Shown: positions 19,089-27,402, numbered from the stretch's first letter. The stretch: DNA of 64,000 bases from Lysobacteraceae bacterium (GCA_016789405.1 JAEUPQ010000029.1:106783-170782); one strand, 5' to 3'. Numbers and translations are program-made. The notes: generated from the sequence alone by a model not told the origin.

Positions 19089-20089
19089 TGGTCTGGACGC
19101 CCGGACTGCTGCTCTGGTGCCTCCTGTTCGCCGGCATCGGTGCAGTGGCAACCTGGCTTGCGCGCGGTTATGCCTTGCGGAGGCAGTTGATCGATCAGCC
19201 TGGCGAGCGACGCAGCCATGACGCCCCGACCCCACGAGGCGGTGGAATCGCGATTGCGCTTGCTTTCCTCATCGCGCTTGCCGCGATGGCTGCTCGGCGG
19301 CCAGACGAGATCGTATTGCTGGCCTGTGCTGCCGTCGGCCTGGTGCTGGTGTCCGCCATCGGCTGGATCGATGACCATCGTCCGCTTTCGCCCTGGTCCA
19401 GGCTCGCGGTGCATGTGCTCGCGGCCGGATGGTTGATGGTCGGCATCTACCTTTCCGGTCGCAGCGGCGCCGCAGCCATCGGCGGATTCGCTGCGGCGCT
19501 CGTGCTGGTCAACGTCTGGAATTTCATGGACGGGATCGATGGACTGGCTGCCTCGCAGGCCATTCTGGTCGCTGCCGGCCTCTCAGTTCTTGCAGGTCAG
19601 GATGCCGTGCTGGTTCATCTTGCGTTGGCATTGATCGCGTCAATCTGCGGTTTCCTGCCGTTCAATTTTCCGAGGGCGAGGATCTTCCTCGGAGACGTGG
19701 GCAGCGGGGCGCTTGGATACGCATTGGCACTGTTGCTCGCGATGTCGTTGCATCGGCTCCCTGCCGGGGGCTGGCCGCTCGTCCTGCTGCCGATCAGTGC
19801 GTTCCTGATTGATGCCGGACTGACGCTGTCGGTCCGGATCGGGCGCGGGGAGAAGTGGTGGACACCGCATGTCCAGCACGTCTACCAGCGCTGGGCCAGG
19901 CGACTCGAAGGGCATCCGCCCGTGACAGTCGCTTTTGCCTTGTGGACACTGGTGGCATGTTCCGGAGCTGCATGGCTCGCCGGGGGCGGGCGCAAGGAAA
20001 TCGCAATGGTGGTGTCGGTCTGGTTGGCGTCGGGTATCGGCCTGTGGTGCGTCTTGCGCATCCGGTCCGGGAATGGCGCGTCGAACTGA
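19088..20089 (+). CDS. WecA/WbpL-type undecaprenyl-phosphate sugar-1-phosphate transferase
   Basis: Polytopic enzyme (333 residues, about 10 TM helices) of the MraY/WecA family that moves a UDP-HexNAc sugar phosphate to undecaprenyl phosphate, the first step of O-antigen or a similar glycan. Cytosolic signatures are visible: IGWIDDHRPLS, NVWNFMDGIDGLAAS, ARIFLGDVGSGALG and PHVQHVYQRW. The last histidine motif favours a WecA/WbpL role over MraY. It overlaps lapB by one base and is followed by a UDP-sugar dehydratase, consistent with a WbpL-like initiating transferase. Confidence 0.9.
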   Translation: MVWTPGLLLWCLLFAGIGAVATWLARGYALRRQLIDQPGERRSHDAPTPRGGGIAIALAFLIALAAMAARRPDEIVLLACAAVGLVLVSAIGWIDDHRPLSPWSRLAVHVLAAGWLMVGIYLSGRSGAAAIGGFAAALVLVNVWNFMDGIDGLAASQAILVAAGLSVLAGQDAVLVHLALALIASICGFLPFNFPRARIFLGDVGSGALGYALALLLAMSLHRLPAGGWPLVLLPISAFLIDAGLTLSVRIGRGEKWWTPHVQHVYQRWARRLEGHPPVTVAFALWTLVACSGAAWLAGGGRKEIAMVVSVWLASGIGLWCVLRIRSGNGASN

Positions 20090-20101
20090 GGAGTGATGGG
20101 T

Positions 20102-22015
20102 ATGACCGGTTTCACCGATCGCATTGGCGGCATCTGGCCGCGCATGGCCATCGTCCTGCATGACCTGTGCATGGTCTGGCTGTCCTGGACCGGCCTGGTC
20201 CAGTTGCGTTACGCGATGGTCGGCAATGCCGCGCATCCGCCGATGTGGTCGATCGAGACCTTGCTGGTGCTGGCCGCGCAGGGACTGGTCTTCTGGTACG
20301 TCGGCCTGTATCGGGGCATCTGGCGATTCGCCAGCGTTCCTGATCTGGTCAATATCGTGAAGGCGAGCCTGATCGGGCTGTTCGCCATCGTCCTGTCCCT
20401 CTTCATCTACAACCGCCTCGACCAGACATCACGTCTTGCGCTGGTCATGTATCCGCTTGCCTTGAGCGTCATGCTCGGCACGCCGAGGCTGCTCTACCGG
20501 TCGTGGAAGGATCACGGCCGCATCAACAGCGACAAGGCCGCCGTGCGCGTTCTGATCCTCGGCGCCGGTCGTGCAGGCGATGCACTGGTCCGCGACCTCC
20601 TGCGTACAGGCGCGTACCAGCCAGTGGGATTCCTCGACGACGCCAGCCGCCTGCGTGGCACGTACCTGCATGGCGTGCCCGTGCTCGGACGGATCGATGA
20701 CGTGGCGCGCATTGCGCCGGAAACCGCGGCGAAACTCCTGGTCATCGCCATGCCATCGCTGGATGCCCAGCGCATGCGTCGGGTGATCGAAGCCTGCGAG
20801 CACACCGGGCTGCCGTTCCGCATGGTGCCGCGCCTCAACGACATCCTCGAGGGGCGTTCGCTGCCCGGGGAATTGAAGGAAGTCGCGATCGAGGATCTGC
20901 TCGGTCGTGCGCCTGTCGTGCCTGACTGGAAGGCGATGCGCGATTGGCTCGGAGGACGCAATGTCCTCGTGACCGGTGCCGGCGGCTCGATCGGATCCGA
21001 GCTGTGCCGGCAGTGCGCACGCCACGGAGCGAGCCGGATCGTGCTGGTCGAGATCGACGAACTGGCGCTCATCACGACCCGAATGCGTTTGTGTCGAGAT
21101 TTTCCCGGCATCGAGATCGTCTCGGTGCTGGGCGACTGCGGCGATCCGGCGGTGACGCGCCATGCGCTGCAGTTGGGGCGTGTGGACGCGGTGTTCCACG
21201 CGGCTGCTTACAAGCAGGTGCCCCTGCTTGAGCAGCAGTTGCGCGAGGCCGTGCGCAACAACGTGCTCGCGACCGAGACGGTTGCGCGGGAGAGCGTCGA
21301 GGCGGGTGTCGGCAGTTTCGTGCTGATTTCGACGGACAAGGCCGTCGACCCGGTCAACGTCCTCGGCGCGACGAAGCGCCTGGCCGAAATGTTGTGCCAG
21401 CGGCTGGACGACCCGCGTTCCACTCGGTTCGTCACCGTGCGGTTCGGCAACGTGCTGGATTCCGCAGGCAGCGTGGTTCCACTGTTCCGCGAGCAGATCC
21501 GCAGCGGCGGACCGGTCACCGTGACCGACCCGGACGTGACACGATTCTTCATGACGATCCCCGAGGCCTGCCAGTTGATCCTGCAGGCGTCCGCGATCGG
21601 CTCGCAGCAGGCGATCTACACCCTCGACATGGGTGAGCCGGTGTCGATCCGCGTCCTCGCCGAGCAGATGATCCGCCTGGCCGGCAAGCAGCCAGGACGC
21701 GACATCGCGATCGTGTATACCGGACTGCGCGCCGGCGAAAAACTGCATGAGACGCTCTTCCATGCCGATGAGCGCTATCGGCCGACCTCGCACCCCAAGA
21801 TTCTCCAGGCACAGCCGCGCCACGTGCCGGCCGATGCGCTTGCCAGCGCGCTCGCGCGCCTGCGCAAGGCGTGCGTGGCCTACGACCTGGAGGCCATGGC
21901 GCTGCTGTTGCGGGAGGCCGTTCCCGAATTCGTGCCTACGCCGATCGCCGAGGAAGGCCAGGCGACCGTGGCCACGGTGGTAGCATTTCCTGCCCGCAAC
22001 GCGCGAAGGACCTGA
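20102..22015 (+). CDS. membrane-bound UDP-HexNAc 4,6-dehydratase (WbpM/PglF/CapD family)
   Basis: Large membrane-anchored short-chain dehydrogenase (637 residues) that makes 4-keto-6-deoxy UDP-sugars for surface glycans. It has four N-terminal TM helices (to about 120), a first Rossmann-like domain (ILGAGRAGDALV, about 153) and the catalytic domain starting at LVTGAGGSIGSE (about 290). The active site has STDKAVDP and then VLGATK: the residue four before K425 is leucine (L421), where WbpM-type enzymes usually have methionine and classical SDRs tyrosine. The ATG at 20102 is chosen because GAGGAG lies 8 bp upstream; a GTG and an ATG 6-9 bp earlier are too close to it. It follows the transferase gene by 12 bp. 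Confidence 0.9.
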   Translation: MTGFTDRIGGIWPRMAIVLHDLCMVWLSWTGLVQLRYAMVGNAAHPPMWSIETLLVLAAQGLVFWYVGLYRGIWRFASVPDLVNIVKASLIGLFAIVLSLFIYNRLDQTSRLALVMYPLALSVMLGTPRLLYRSWKDHGRINSDKAAVRVLILGAGRAGDALVRDLLRTGAYQPVGFLDDASRLRGTYLHGVPVLGRIDDVARIAPETAAKLLVIAMPSLDAQRMRRVIEACEHTGLPFRMVPRLNDILEGRSLPGELKEVAIEDLLGRAPVVPDWKAMRDWLGGRNVLVTGAGGSIGSELCRQCARHGASRIVLVEIDELALITTRMRLCRDFPGIEIVSVLGDCGDPAVTRHALQLGRVDAVFHAAAYKQVPLLEQQLREAVRNNVLATETVARESVEAGVGSFVLISTDKAVDPVNVLGATKRLAEMLCQRLDDPRSTRFVTVRFGNVLDSAGSVVPLFREQIRSGGPVTVTDPDVTRFFMTIPEACQLILQASAIGSQQAIYTLDMGEPVSIRVLAEQMIRLAGKQPGRDIAIVYTGLRAGEKLHETLFHADERYRPTSHPKILQAQPRHVPADALASALARLRKACVAYDLEAMALLLREAVPEFVPTPIAEEGQATVATVVAFPARNARRT

Positions 22016-22094
22016 TCGTCGCCTCGCGGCATCGCTGCAGCGAAACCCCGGTGCGCCAGCGTTGCACCATCGTATTCCCTGACGTCGAGCATCC

Positions 22095-22991
22095 ATGAGC
22101 CGTATCCGCAAAGCTGTGTTCCCGGTGGCCGGTCTGGGCACCCGCTTCCTTCCCGCCACCAAGACCGTACCGAAAGAAATGCTGCCGATCGTGGATCGGC
22201 CGCTGATCCAGTACGCCGTGGACGAGGCCGTCGAGGCTGGCTGCGACACCCTGATTTTTGTCACCAACCGTTACAAGCACGCGGTGGCCGATTATTTCGA
22301 CAAGGCCTACGAGCTTGAGCAGAAGCTGGAGAAATCCGGCAAGACCGAACAGCTGGAGCTGGTTCGCAACGTGTTGCCACCGCACGTGCGTGCTGTGTTC
22401 GTGACCCAGGCGGAAGCCCTGGGCCTTGGCCATGCGGTGCTTTGCGCAAAGCCCATCGTCGGCAACGAGCCCTTCGCGGTGCTGTTGCCTGACGATCTGA
22501 TCTGGAATCGTGGCGACGGCGCGCTCAAGCAGATGGCCGATGCGGCGGAAGACAGCGGCTCCAGCGTGATTGCCGTGCAGGACGTAGCTCGCGAACAGAC
22601 CGGCAGTTATGGCATCGTCGCGACCGATGGCTTTGCCGGGCGCAGTGGTCGGATTCGCGCCATCGTCGAAAAGCCGAAGCCTGAAGATGCGCCGAGCAAT
22701 CTCGCCGTGGTCGGTCGATACGTGCTCGATGGCCGCATCTTCGATCTACTCGAAAAGACCACGCCGGGTGCGGGCGGCGAGATCCAGCTCACCGATGCCA
22801 TCGCCGCTCTGCTTGAAGAGCAACAGGTGCATGCCTATCGCTTCCAGGGCACGCGTTTCGACTGCGGCACGCACCTGGGCCTGATCGAGGCGACGATTCG
22901 GTACGCGCTGGACCACGAGAAGCTCAGCGATGCTGCACGTGGCATGATGCAGGATGCACTGAGCGAACTGGGCGTCGTCGATCTCGATTGA
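22095..22991 (+). CDS. galU: UTP-glucose-1-phosphate uridylyltransferase
   Basis: Makes UDP-glucose from UTP and glucose-1-phosphate for polysaccharide, LPS core and osmoprotectant synthesis. The 298-residue protein carries the nucleotide-binding signature [15 protein letters not shown] (about 9-23), [16 protein letters not shown], and [12 protein letters not shown], all typical of bacterial GalU. It follows the dehydratase gene by 79 bp and probably shares its transcript. Cytosolic. No feature is unusual. Confidence 0.96.
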   Translation: MSRIRKAVFPVAGLGTRFLPATKTVPKEMLPIVDRPLIQYAVDEAVEAGCDTLIFVTNRYKHAVADYFDKAYELEQKLEKSGKTEQLELVRNVLPPHVRAVFVTQAEALGLGHAVLCAKPIVGNEPFAVLLPDDLIWNRGDGALKQMADAAEDSGSSVIAVQDVAREQTGSYGIVATDGFAGRSGRIRAIVEKPKPEDAPSNLAVVGRYVLDGRIFDLLEKTTPGAGGEIQLTDAIAALLEEQQVHAYRFQGTRFDCGTHLGLIEATIRYALDHEKLSDAARGMMQDALSELGVVDLD

Positions 22992-23003
22992 GGCCTGGCT
23001 GCG

Positions 23004-24302
23004 ATGTCTCCCGGGGAGGGCACCTACTATCGTTCGACAATCGACGATGTGGCACTCCACCCAGCATTGTCGGGTCGGCATGAAACCGATGTCTGCATCG
23101 TTGGCGGTGGTTTCGCGGGACTGAACACCGCGCTTGGCCTGTGCGAACGGGGAATGCGCGAGGTCATCGTGATCGAAGCCCGGCGCATCGGTCACGGTGC
23201 TTCCGGTCGCAATGGCGGGTTTGTCTTTTCCGGGTTCTCACGCGGCGAGGCGGACCTCCTGCGCGATCTTGGCGCACGGCGCGCGAAGTCGCTGCACTCC
23301 GGTACCGTGGCTGCTGTCGACCTGATCCGGGATCGCTGTCGACGCTACGCGATCGATTGCGATCTCGTCGACGAAGGCGTGATCTGGGCGAACTGGTTTC
23401 GAGATCCCGCGGGGCTGCGTGCCCGGCAGCGACTTCTGGCCGAGCACTTCGGTGTCGAATGGCACTGGATCGAACGTGCCAGGATGCGCGAACTCCTCGA
23501 TACCGATCGCTACGCCGAAGGTCTGTTCGAGCCGAATGCCTTCCATTTCCATCCGCTGAAATACGGCCAGGGCATCGCGCGTACGGCAATGGAGCAGGGG
23601 GTGCGCATCCATGAGGATTCACCGGCCACGGGACTGTCTCGCGAGGGCAGCCGCTGGCGCGTGTGCACTCCGGATGGCGAGATCCTGGCGCGGCATGTTG
23701 TGCTGGCTTGCGGAGGCTATCTGGCAGGGCTTCGTCGAGAGGTCGATGCGGCAGTGTTGCCCATTGCCACCTATGTGATGGTGACCGAGCCGCTGGGAGA
23801 GCGCTTGTCGTCAGTGCTGCATACGAAGGCTGCTGTCTACGACACGCGTTTTGCCTTCGACTATTACCGGCCGCTTCTCGATGGCAGGCTGCTCTGGGGC
23901 GGGCGCATCTCCGTGCGCGATCGCTCGCCTGAAGCGGTGAAGCGACTGCTGCTGCGCGATCTCGCCCATGTCTACCCGCAGTTGCGCGATGTCGGTGTCG
24001 ACTTTGCCTGGCCCGGCCTGATGAGCTATGCACGCCACAAGATGCCACAGATCGCACGGATCGACGAAGGGATGTGGGTCGCGCAGGCGTTTGGCGGCCA
24101 TGGCGTCGCGCCCACGACATTTGCCGGGGAGATCCTTGCTGCAGCGATCGCCGAAGGCGACGACCGCTGGCGCGAGTTTGCCGACTATGGACTGCTGTCG
24201 GCGATGAAGCCGGCCGGCTTCCTTGGCGCGCAGCTGACCTACTGGTGGTTGCAGCTACGTGACGCGTTCCGCGATCTCAACGACGGCGCGCGGGGGCGCT
24301 GA
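23004..24302 (+). CDS. FAD-dependent oxidoreductase, DAO family (PuuB-like)
   Basis: Soluble 432-residue flavoprotein of the D-amino-acid oxidase fold. The dinucleotide-binding motif is VCIVGGGFAGLNTALGL (about 31-47), followed by IEARRIGHGASGRNGGF, the hallmark of the PuuB/OrdL group that oxidises gamma-glutamylputrescine and related amines. FAD-contact sequence GHGVAPTTFAGEI lies near residue 370. It follows galU by 12 bp. No other putrescine-degradation gene is adjacent, so the true substrate (a secondary amine or amino acid) is open. The next gene is the first precursor peptide, 172 bp downstream, on the same strand. Confidence 0.85.
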   Translation: MSPGEGTYYRSTIDDVALHPALSGRHETDVCIVGGGFAGLNTALGLCERGMREVIVIEARRIGHGASGRNGGFVFSGFSRGEADLLRDLGARRAKSLHSGTVAAVDLIRDRCRRYAIDCDLVDEGVIWANWFRDPAGLRARQRLLAEHFGVEWHWIERARMRELLDTDRYAEGLFEPNAFHFHPLKYGQGIARTAMEQGVRIHEDSPATGLSREGSRWRVCTPDGEILARHVVLACGGYLAGLRREVDAAVLPIATYVMVTEPLGERLSSVLHTKAAVYDTRFAFDYYRPLLDGRLLWGGRISVRDRSPEAVKRLLLRDLAHVYPQLRDVGVDFAWPGLMSYARHKMPQIARIDEGMWVAQAFGGHGVAPTTFAGEILAAAIAEGDDRWREFADYGLLSAMKPAGFLGAQLTYWWLQLRDAFRDLNDGARGR

Positions 24303-24366
24303 GCGTTTCCCGACCATCGGTCATCCTGGCGGCGTGACTGGTTCCGCCAATAGCCCGCGCGTGGGC

Positions 24367-24394
24367 TTGGCCTCGCCTGTATCTGGAGTACACT
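24367..24394 (+). promoter_or_regulatory. possible sigma-70 promoter for the peptide cluster
   Basis: TTGGCC (24367-24372) and TACACT (24389-24394) are separated by 16 bp, about 80 bp upstream of the first precursor start. The match to consensus is moderate. The region also holds a small inverted repeat (TGGCGG / CCGCCA, 24327-24349). Confidence 0.3.
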
Positions 24395-24474
24395 CGGTCT
24401 CGCATCCCGGTGGGGCATTCCGGCGACGCGTCTAGCGGCAACGTCACACCCCGAAGGACAAGGAAGGTGTATTG

Positions 24475-24687
24475 ATGGACAAGCAGCACACTCTTTTTGC
24501 ATTCCGCCTCGCCGAATCCGCGAGCGAGCCTGTACCGGGCGGCACAGAACTCGATGCACATGTGCCATCGACACAGTGGAAAGCTCATGACGGCGTCGCC
24601 GCTGCTGGCTGCACTGACTACCGTTTCCCCGGCAACCTCCGCGCGTATAGCCAGGTTCTTGGCAACGATCGCGGTCTGTATTGCTGA
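24475..24687 (+). CDS. RiPP precursor peptide 1 (putative ATP-grasp substrate)
   Basis: A 70-residue peptide and the first of three paralogues. The leader contains HTLFAFRLA (5-13), shared by all three and reminiscent of the leader helix motif recognised by graspetide ligases. The core contains QWKAHDGVAAAGC (34-46), TDYRFPGN (47-54) and ends in RGLYC. Cysteines at 46 and 70 are 24 residues apart. Compared with its paralogues it carries about nine extra residues between leader and core (about 18-30), including the only GG. GGAAGG at 24462-24467 is a strong ribosome site; the ATG at 24475 is preferred over the adjacent TTG. No signal peptide is seen. Function inferred from the ATP-grasp gene downstream. 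Confidence 0.8.
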   Translation: MDKQHTLFAFRLAESASEPVPGGTELDAHVPSTQWKAHDGVAAAGCTDYRFPGNLRAYSQVLGNDRGLYC

Positions 24688-24710
24688 TTGCTCCCCGTTC
24701 GAGATCCGAT

Positions 24711-24731
24711 ACCCCGCTCCAACGGCGGGGT
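24711..24731 (+). promoter_or_regulatory. hairpin between precursor genes 1 and 2
   Basis: ACCCCGC / GCGGGGT (7-bp stem, 7-nt loop), 24 bp after the stop of precursor 1 and without a T-tract. It could stabilise the 3' end of a short precursor-1 mRNA or attenuate read-through. The 223-bp spacer contains no further recognisable peptide gene. Confidence 0.45.
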
Positions 24732-24910
24732 CGGTGCGGCCACGGATGGTCGCGTGACGCGGCGGTTCGAAGGCCGATGCGTCGAGGCGCAGTTCCGGCA
24801 TCCTGTCGGACGCGCGGCGGAGGGCTCGTGTCGGAGACGCGGTCGCCATTGCCGTTACCTCCGCGCAGTTGCGCGGATCACTTCAATCCATCCAGAAAGG
24901 AAACATCGAC

Positions 24911-25096
24911 ATGGAAAACAAGCAGACCCTGTTCGCATTCAAGCTCGCCACGAAGGACAACGGCCAGCCGCAGGCCGACGCCCAGTGGAAGGCGCAAGAA
25001 GGCGTCGCCGCCGCCGGTTGCACGGACTATCGTTTCCCCGGCAACGTGCGTTATCCGCACTCGCTGTATGGTGCTGATCGCGGCGTCTACTGCTGA
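24911..25096 (+). CDS. RiPP precursor peptide 2 (putative ATP-grasp substrate)
   Basis: A 61-residue peptide starting MENKQTLFAFKLA. Its core is nearly identical to peptide 1: QWKAQEGVAAAGC, TDYRFPGN, then a variable stretch ending DRGVYC. C37 and C61 are 24 residues apart. The ATG at 24911 is chosen over the open frame upstream because it aligns with the paralogues and AAAGGAAA lies before it. DNA identity with peptide 1 across the WKA...FPGN region shows duplication. Likely ester or amide partners for an ATP-grasp ligase are the Lys/Thr donors and Asp/Glu acceptors around the core. That is inference. Confidence 0.82.
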   Translation: MENKQTLFAFKLATKDNGQPQADAQWKAQEGVAAAGCTDYRFPGNVRYPHSLYGADRGVYC

Positions 25097-25215
25097 CCGG
25101 ACGCGCAGGATGCGCAACGGCGCAGGGACGCGCCAGATCGCGGTCTGACAAAAAATGGCCGACGATCCTCGATCGAAACAATCACGGCGATATTACAGGC
25201 AAGGACAGGGACGAC

Positions 25216-25407
25216 ATGGATCACGAGAAGACATTGTTCGCGTTCAAGCTGGCATCCACGACCAAGGACGCGACCCGGGTCGAGGAGGGCAAGTGGAAGG
25301 CGCACGAAGGCGCCGCAGCAGCAGGTGGATGCAGCGAGTATCTCTACCCGGGCAACCTTCGTTACGACAGTTGGTGGTGGGGCCAGGACCAAGGCGACTG
25401 GTGCTGA
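25216..25407 (+). CDS. RiPP precursor peptide 3 (putative ATP-grasp substrate)
   Basis: A 63-residue peptide, the most divergent of the three. The leader KTLFAFKLA is kept; the core reads KWKAHEGAAAAGGC, SEYLYPGNLRY, then DSWWWGQDQGDWC. C39 and C63 again lie 24 residues apart. Conservative swaps (Thr to Ser, Asp to Glu, Phe to Tyr, final Tyr to Trp) keep the donor/acceptor chemistry while the triple tryptophan is new, which suggests a different target or activity. The ATG at 25216 follows a purine-rich ribosome site. A strong hairpin follows the stop. Confidence 0.82.
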   Translation: MDHEKTLFAFKLASTTKDATRVEEGKWKAHEGAAAAGGCSEYLYPGNLRYDSWWWGQDQGDWC

Positions 25408-25416
25408 TGTTGTTTC

Positions 25417-25443
25417 CGGTGCGGAGCGCTTGCCTCCGCACCG
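25417..25443 (+). terminator. intra-operon hairpin between precursors and ligase
   Basis: A perfect 10-bp stem (CGGTGCGGAG / CTCCGCACCG) with a 7-nt loop starts 10 bp after precursor 3 and ends about 58 bp before the ATP-grasp ATG. There is no long T-tract, so partial termination or 3'-end protection is likely. It would keep precursor mRNA in excess over enzyme mRNA. Confidence 0.6.
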
Positions 25444-25501
25444 TTCCTGATGATGCCTGTCCCGCATCTTCCATTATCTTTTCAGGCATGACGCGCACCA
25501 C

Positions 25502-26530
25502 ATGCAATCCCGCATTCTGATCGTCACCCATCGAAACGACATCCATGCCGATCTCGTTGCCGAACGGCTCCTCAAGCGCGGCGAACACCCTTTCAGGCTT
25601 AATCTTGACGAATTTCCCGCTTGCTACTCGCTAGATCTGTCCTTCGATGGTTTCCGTTGGCGAGGCTTGATTGCGTGCCGTGACGGACGAAGTCGAATCC
25701 TTGTCGATGACATTCGATCGGTTTGGACCCGCAAGAGCGCCGACTTCGCGTTTTCTGGCGAGCTCGGTGCGCAAGAGCGTGCCTATGCTGTCGGTGAAAC
25801 CACGCACATCCTGTCGGGCTTGCTGCACGGGCTGGATGCCTACTGGATGAGCCATCCTTCGGCCGTGCGTGCAGCACAGTGGAAAGGCGAGCAATTGGCC
25901 AGAGCCGCGCGCATGGGGTTCCGTGTGCCTCCGTCGCTGATTTCCGACAGCAAGTCGACTGTGCTTGCCTTCCGGGATGCGATGGATGGAGACATCGTGT
26001 TCAAGACGATGGAGTCGCCATTCCTTGCTGCCGATGAGGTCGATGCGGATGCGAGAGTTGCCTATGGAATTGGAACAACGCGCATCGAGGCGGGCCACGA
26101 TGCGATGCTCGATGCGGTCAGCGCACTGCCCTGCTTTTTTCAGCAGCACGTACCGAAGCGGTACGAGGTACGCGCCACGGTGATCGGCGAACGGATTTTC
26201 GCCGCTCGAATCCATTCGCAAGACGATGATCGTACCCGAGTCGACTTCAGGAACTACGATGCACCTGTTCGATACGAAGAGGAAAAACTGCCGACCGATA
26301 TCGAACGCCGCTGCCTCCAATTCGTCCACAGTTATGGTCTGACCTATGGCGCGATCGACCTGATCGTCGATCGGGAGGGAGATTACGTGTTCCTTGAGAA
26401 CAATCCGGGCGGGCAGTTCCTTTTCGTCGAACAACGCGTGCCGGCTCTGGCAATGCTCGACGCAGTGGCGGATTGCCTTGTCACGGGCGCCAATGGCGTG
26501 ACCGAGGCGAAACAGGGAGTTCTCGAATGA
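25502..26530 (+). CDS. MvdD-type ATP-grasp ligase (graspetide synthetase-like)
   Basis: Predicted ATP-dependent ligase (342 residues) that would form side-chain ester or amide links in the three peptides. The N-terminal pre-ATP-grasp part contains SVWTRKSADF (73-82), a signature of MvdC/MvdD-like enzymes. Then come QWKGEQLARAARMGFRVPPS (126-145), the ATP-binding K168 in IVFKTM, YEVRATVIG (221-229), and the metal and phosphate site AIDLIV (D286) with FLENNPGGQF (E299, N301). This is the order seen in RimK-like maturases. The gene follows the peptides and overlaps the protease gene by 4 bp. A RimK-type amino-acid ligase is the alternative, but the adjacent small repeats favour a RiPP enzyme. 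Confidence 0.85.
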   Translation: MQSRILIVTHRNDIHADLVAERLLKRGEHPFRLNLDEFPACYSLDLSFDGFRWRGLIACRDGRSRILVDDIRSVWTRKSADFAFSGELGAQERAYAVGETTHILSGLLHGLDAYWMSHPSAVRAAQWKGEQLARAARMGFRVPPSLISDSKSTVLAFRDAMDGDIVFKTMESPFLAADEVDADARVAYGIGTTRIEAGHDAMLDAVSALPCFFQQHVPKRYEVRATVIGERIFAARIHSQDDDRTRVDFRNYDAPVRYEEEKLPTDIERRCLQFVHSYGLTYGAIDLIVDREGDYVFLENNPGGQFLFVEQRVPALAMLDAVADCLVTGANGVTEAKQGVLE

Positions 26531-27402
26531 GCGTCCGCTCGGCATTGCACGACATCGAGATGCAAGGAAACGGGCCCGCTCTGGCATTCGTCACGTCGAG
26601 GCTGGACATCGACCTGCTGCCTTCACTGTACGATGTGCTCCTAGGCGTCGGACGCGTCCCGCGATTGCAGGTGGTCGTGCAATGCCGTGGAGGTGAAACC
26701 AATGCGGCTCGCAGGATCGCACTGCTCCTTCGCGATTTCGCTGACGAAGTGGTATTCCTCGTCCCGCATTTCTGCGAATCTGCCGGCACGGTGATGGCGC
26801 TGGGGGCGGATCGAATCATTGCCGGCCCGCTGGCAATCTTCTCGCCCATTGACCCGCATCTGAGCGCGGAGGCTTCAGGTCGAGGACCTGCGTCGATGTC
26901 GGTCCAGGATCTGCGGCTGTACTGGCGAATGGTGCAGGATTGGTTCGGGCTGGACGAAGCCATGGCAAAGCAACATGCACTTCAGGCTCTTGGCCACAGC
27001 ATCTTTCCGACGACCCTCACCTCGTTCCATCGCTGCGCGCAGGAAGTGCAGGCGATGGGCGAGGAACTCCTCGCGCGCCACATGAGCGACCAGCCTTCCG
27101 AAGTCCGGTCTAGCATCGTCGACACGCTTCTGTATGGGTTCCATTCGCATACTCATGCACTGACCCGACACGATCTTGTTCGCATCGGATTGCCCGTGAT
27201 CTCGGCTCCGGCACTGGAAGATGCAGGGTGGGCCTTGGTGCGAGGTCTGCGTGGTCATGTTGGACCAGAGACGCGTATCGACGAGGAATCGCCCTGGTGC
27301 GACGCCGCTATCGTCACTGCTACTCAGGCTGTGCGTCGCCAGCGGGATTTCCGCACACCCGTGCCGCGCTGGTCGGCCTTCGATCCGGATGCTGAATCGT
27401 GA
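26527..27402 (+). CDS. SDH-family Clp-fold serine protease
   Basis: A 291-residue soluble protein of the Clp/SppA crotonase-like fold, SDH serine proteinase family. The expected Ser-Asp-His triad can be read as S85 in CESAGTVMALGAD, D109 in FSPIDPHL and H210 in HTHALTRHDLVRIGLPV. The preceding QCRGGET (52-58) supplies the oxyanion glycines. No signal peptide or TM is present, so it acts in the cytosol. Because it is translationally coupled between the ligase and the redox genes, leader removal from the modified peptides is the most economical role. It has no peptidase family known for that task. Confidence 0.8.
   Translation: MSVRSALHDIEMQGNGPALAFVTSRLDIDLLPSLYDVLLGVGRVPRLQVVVQCRGGETNAARRIALLLRDFADEVVFLVPHFCESAGTVMALGADRIIAGPLAIFSPIDPHLSAEASGRGPASMSVQDLRLYWRMVQDWFGLDEAMAKQHALQALGHSIFPTTLTSFHRCAQEVQAMGEELLARHMSDQPSEVRSSIVDTLLYGFHSHTHALTRHDLVRIGLPVISAPALEDAGWALVRGLRGHVGPETRIDEESPWCDAAIVTATQAVRRQRDFRTPVPRWSAFDPDAES

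Noticed and set aside
24327..24349. TGGCGG/CCGCCA inverted repeat before the peptide genes as a terminator
   Set aside because: Six-bp stem with an 11-nt loop and no T-tract; too weak to support.
24516..24570. Double-glycine leader cleavage site in precursor 1
   Set aside because: The GG in precursor 1 is absent from precursors 2 and 3 at the same place, so it is not the common cleavage signal.
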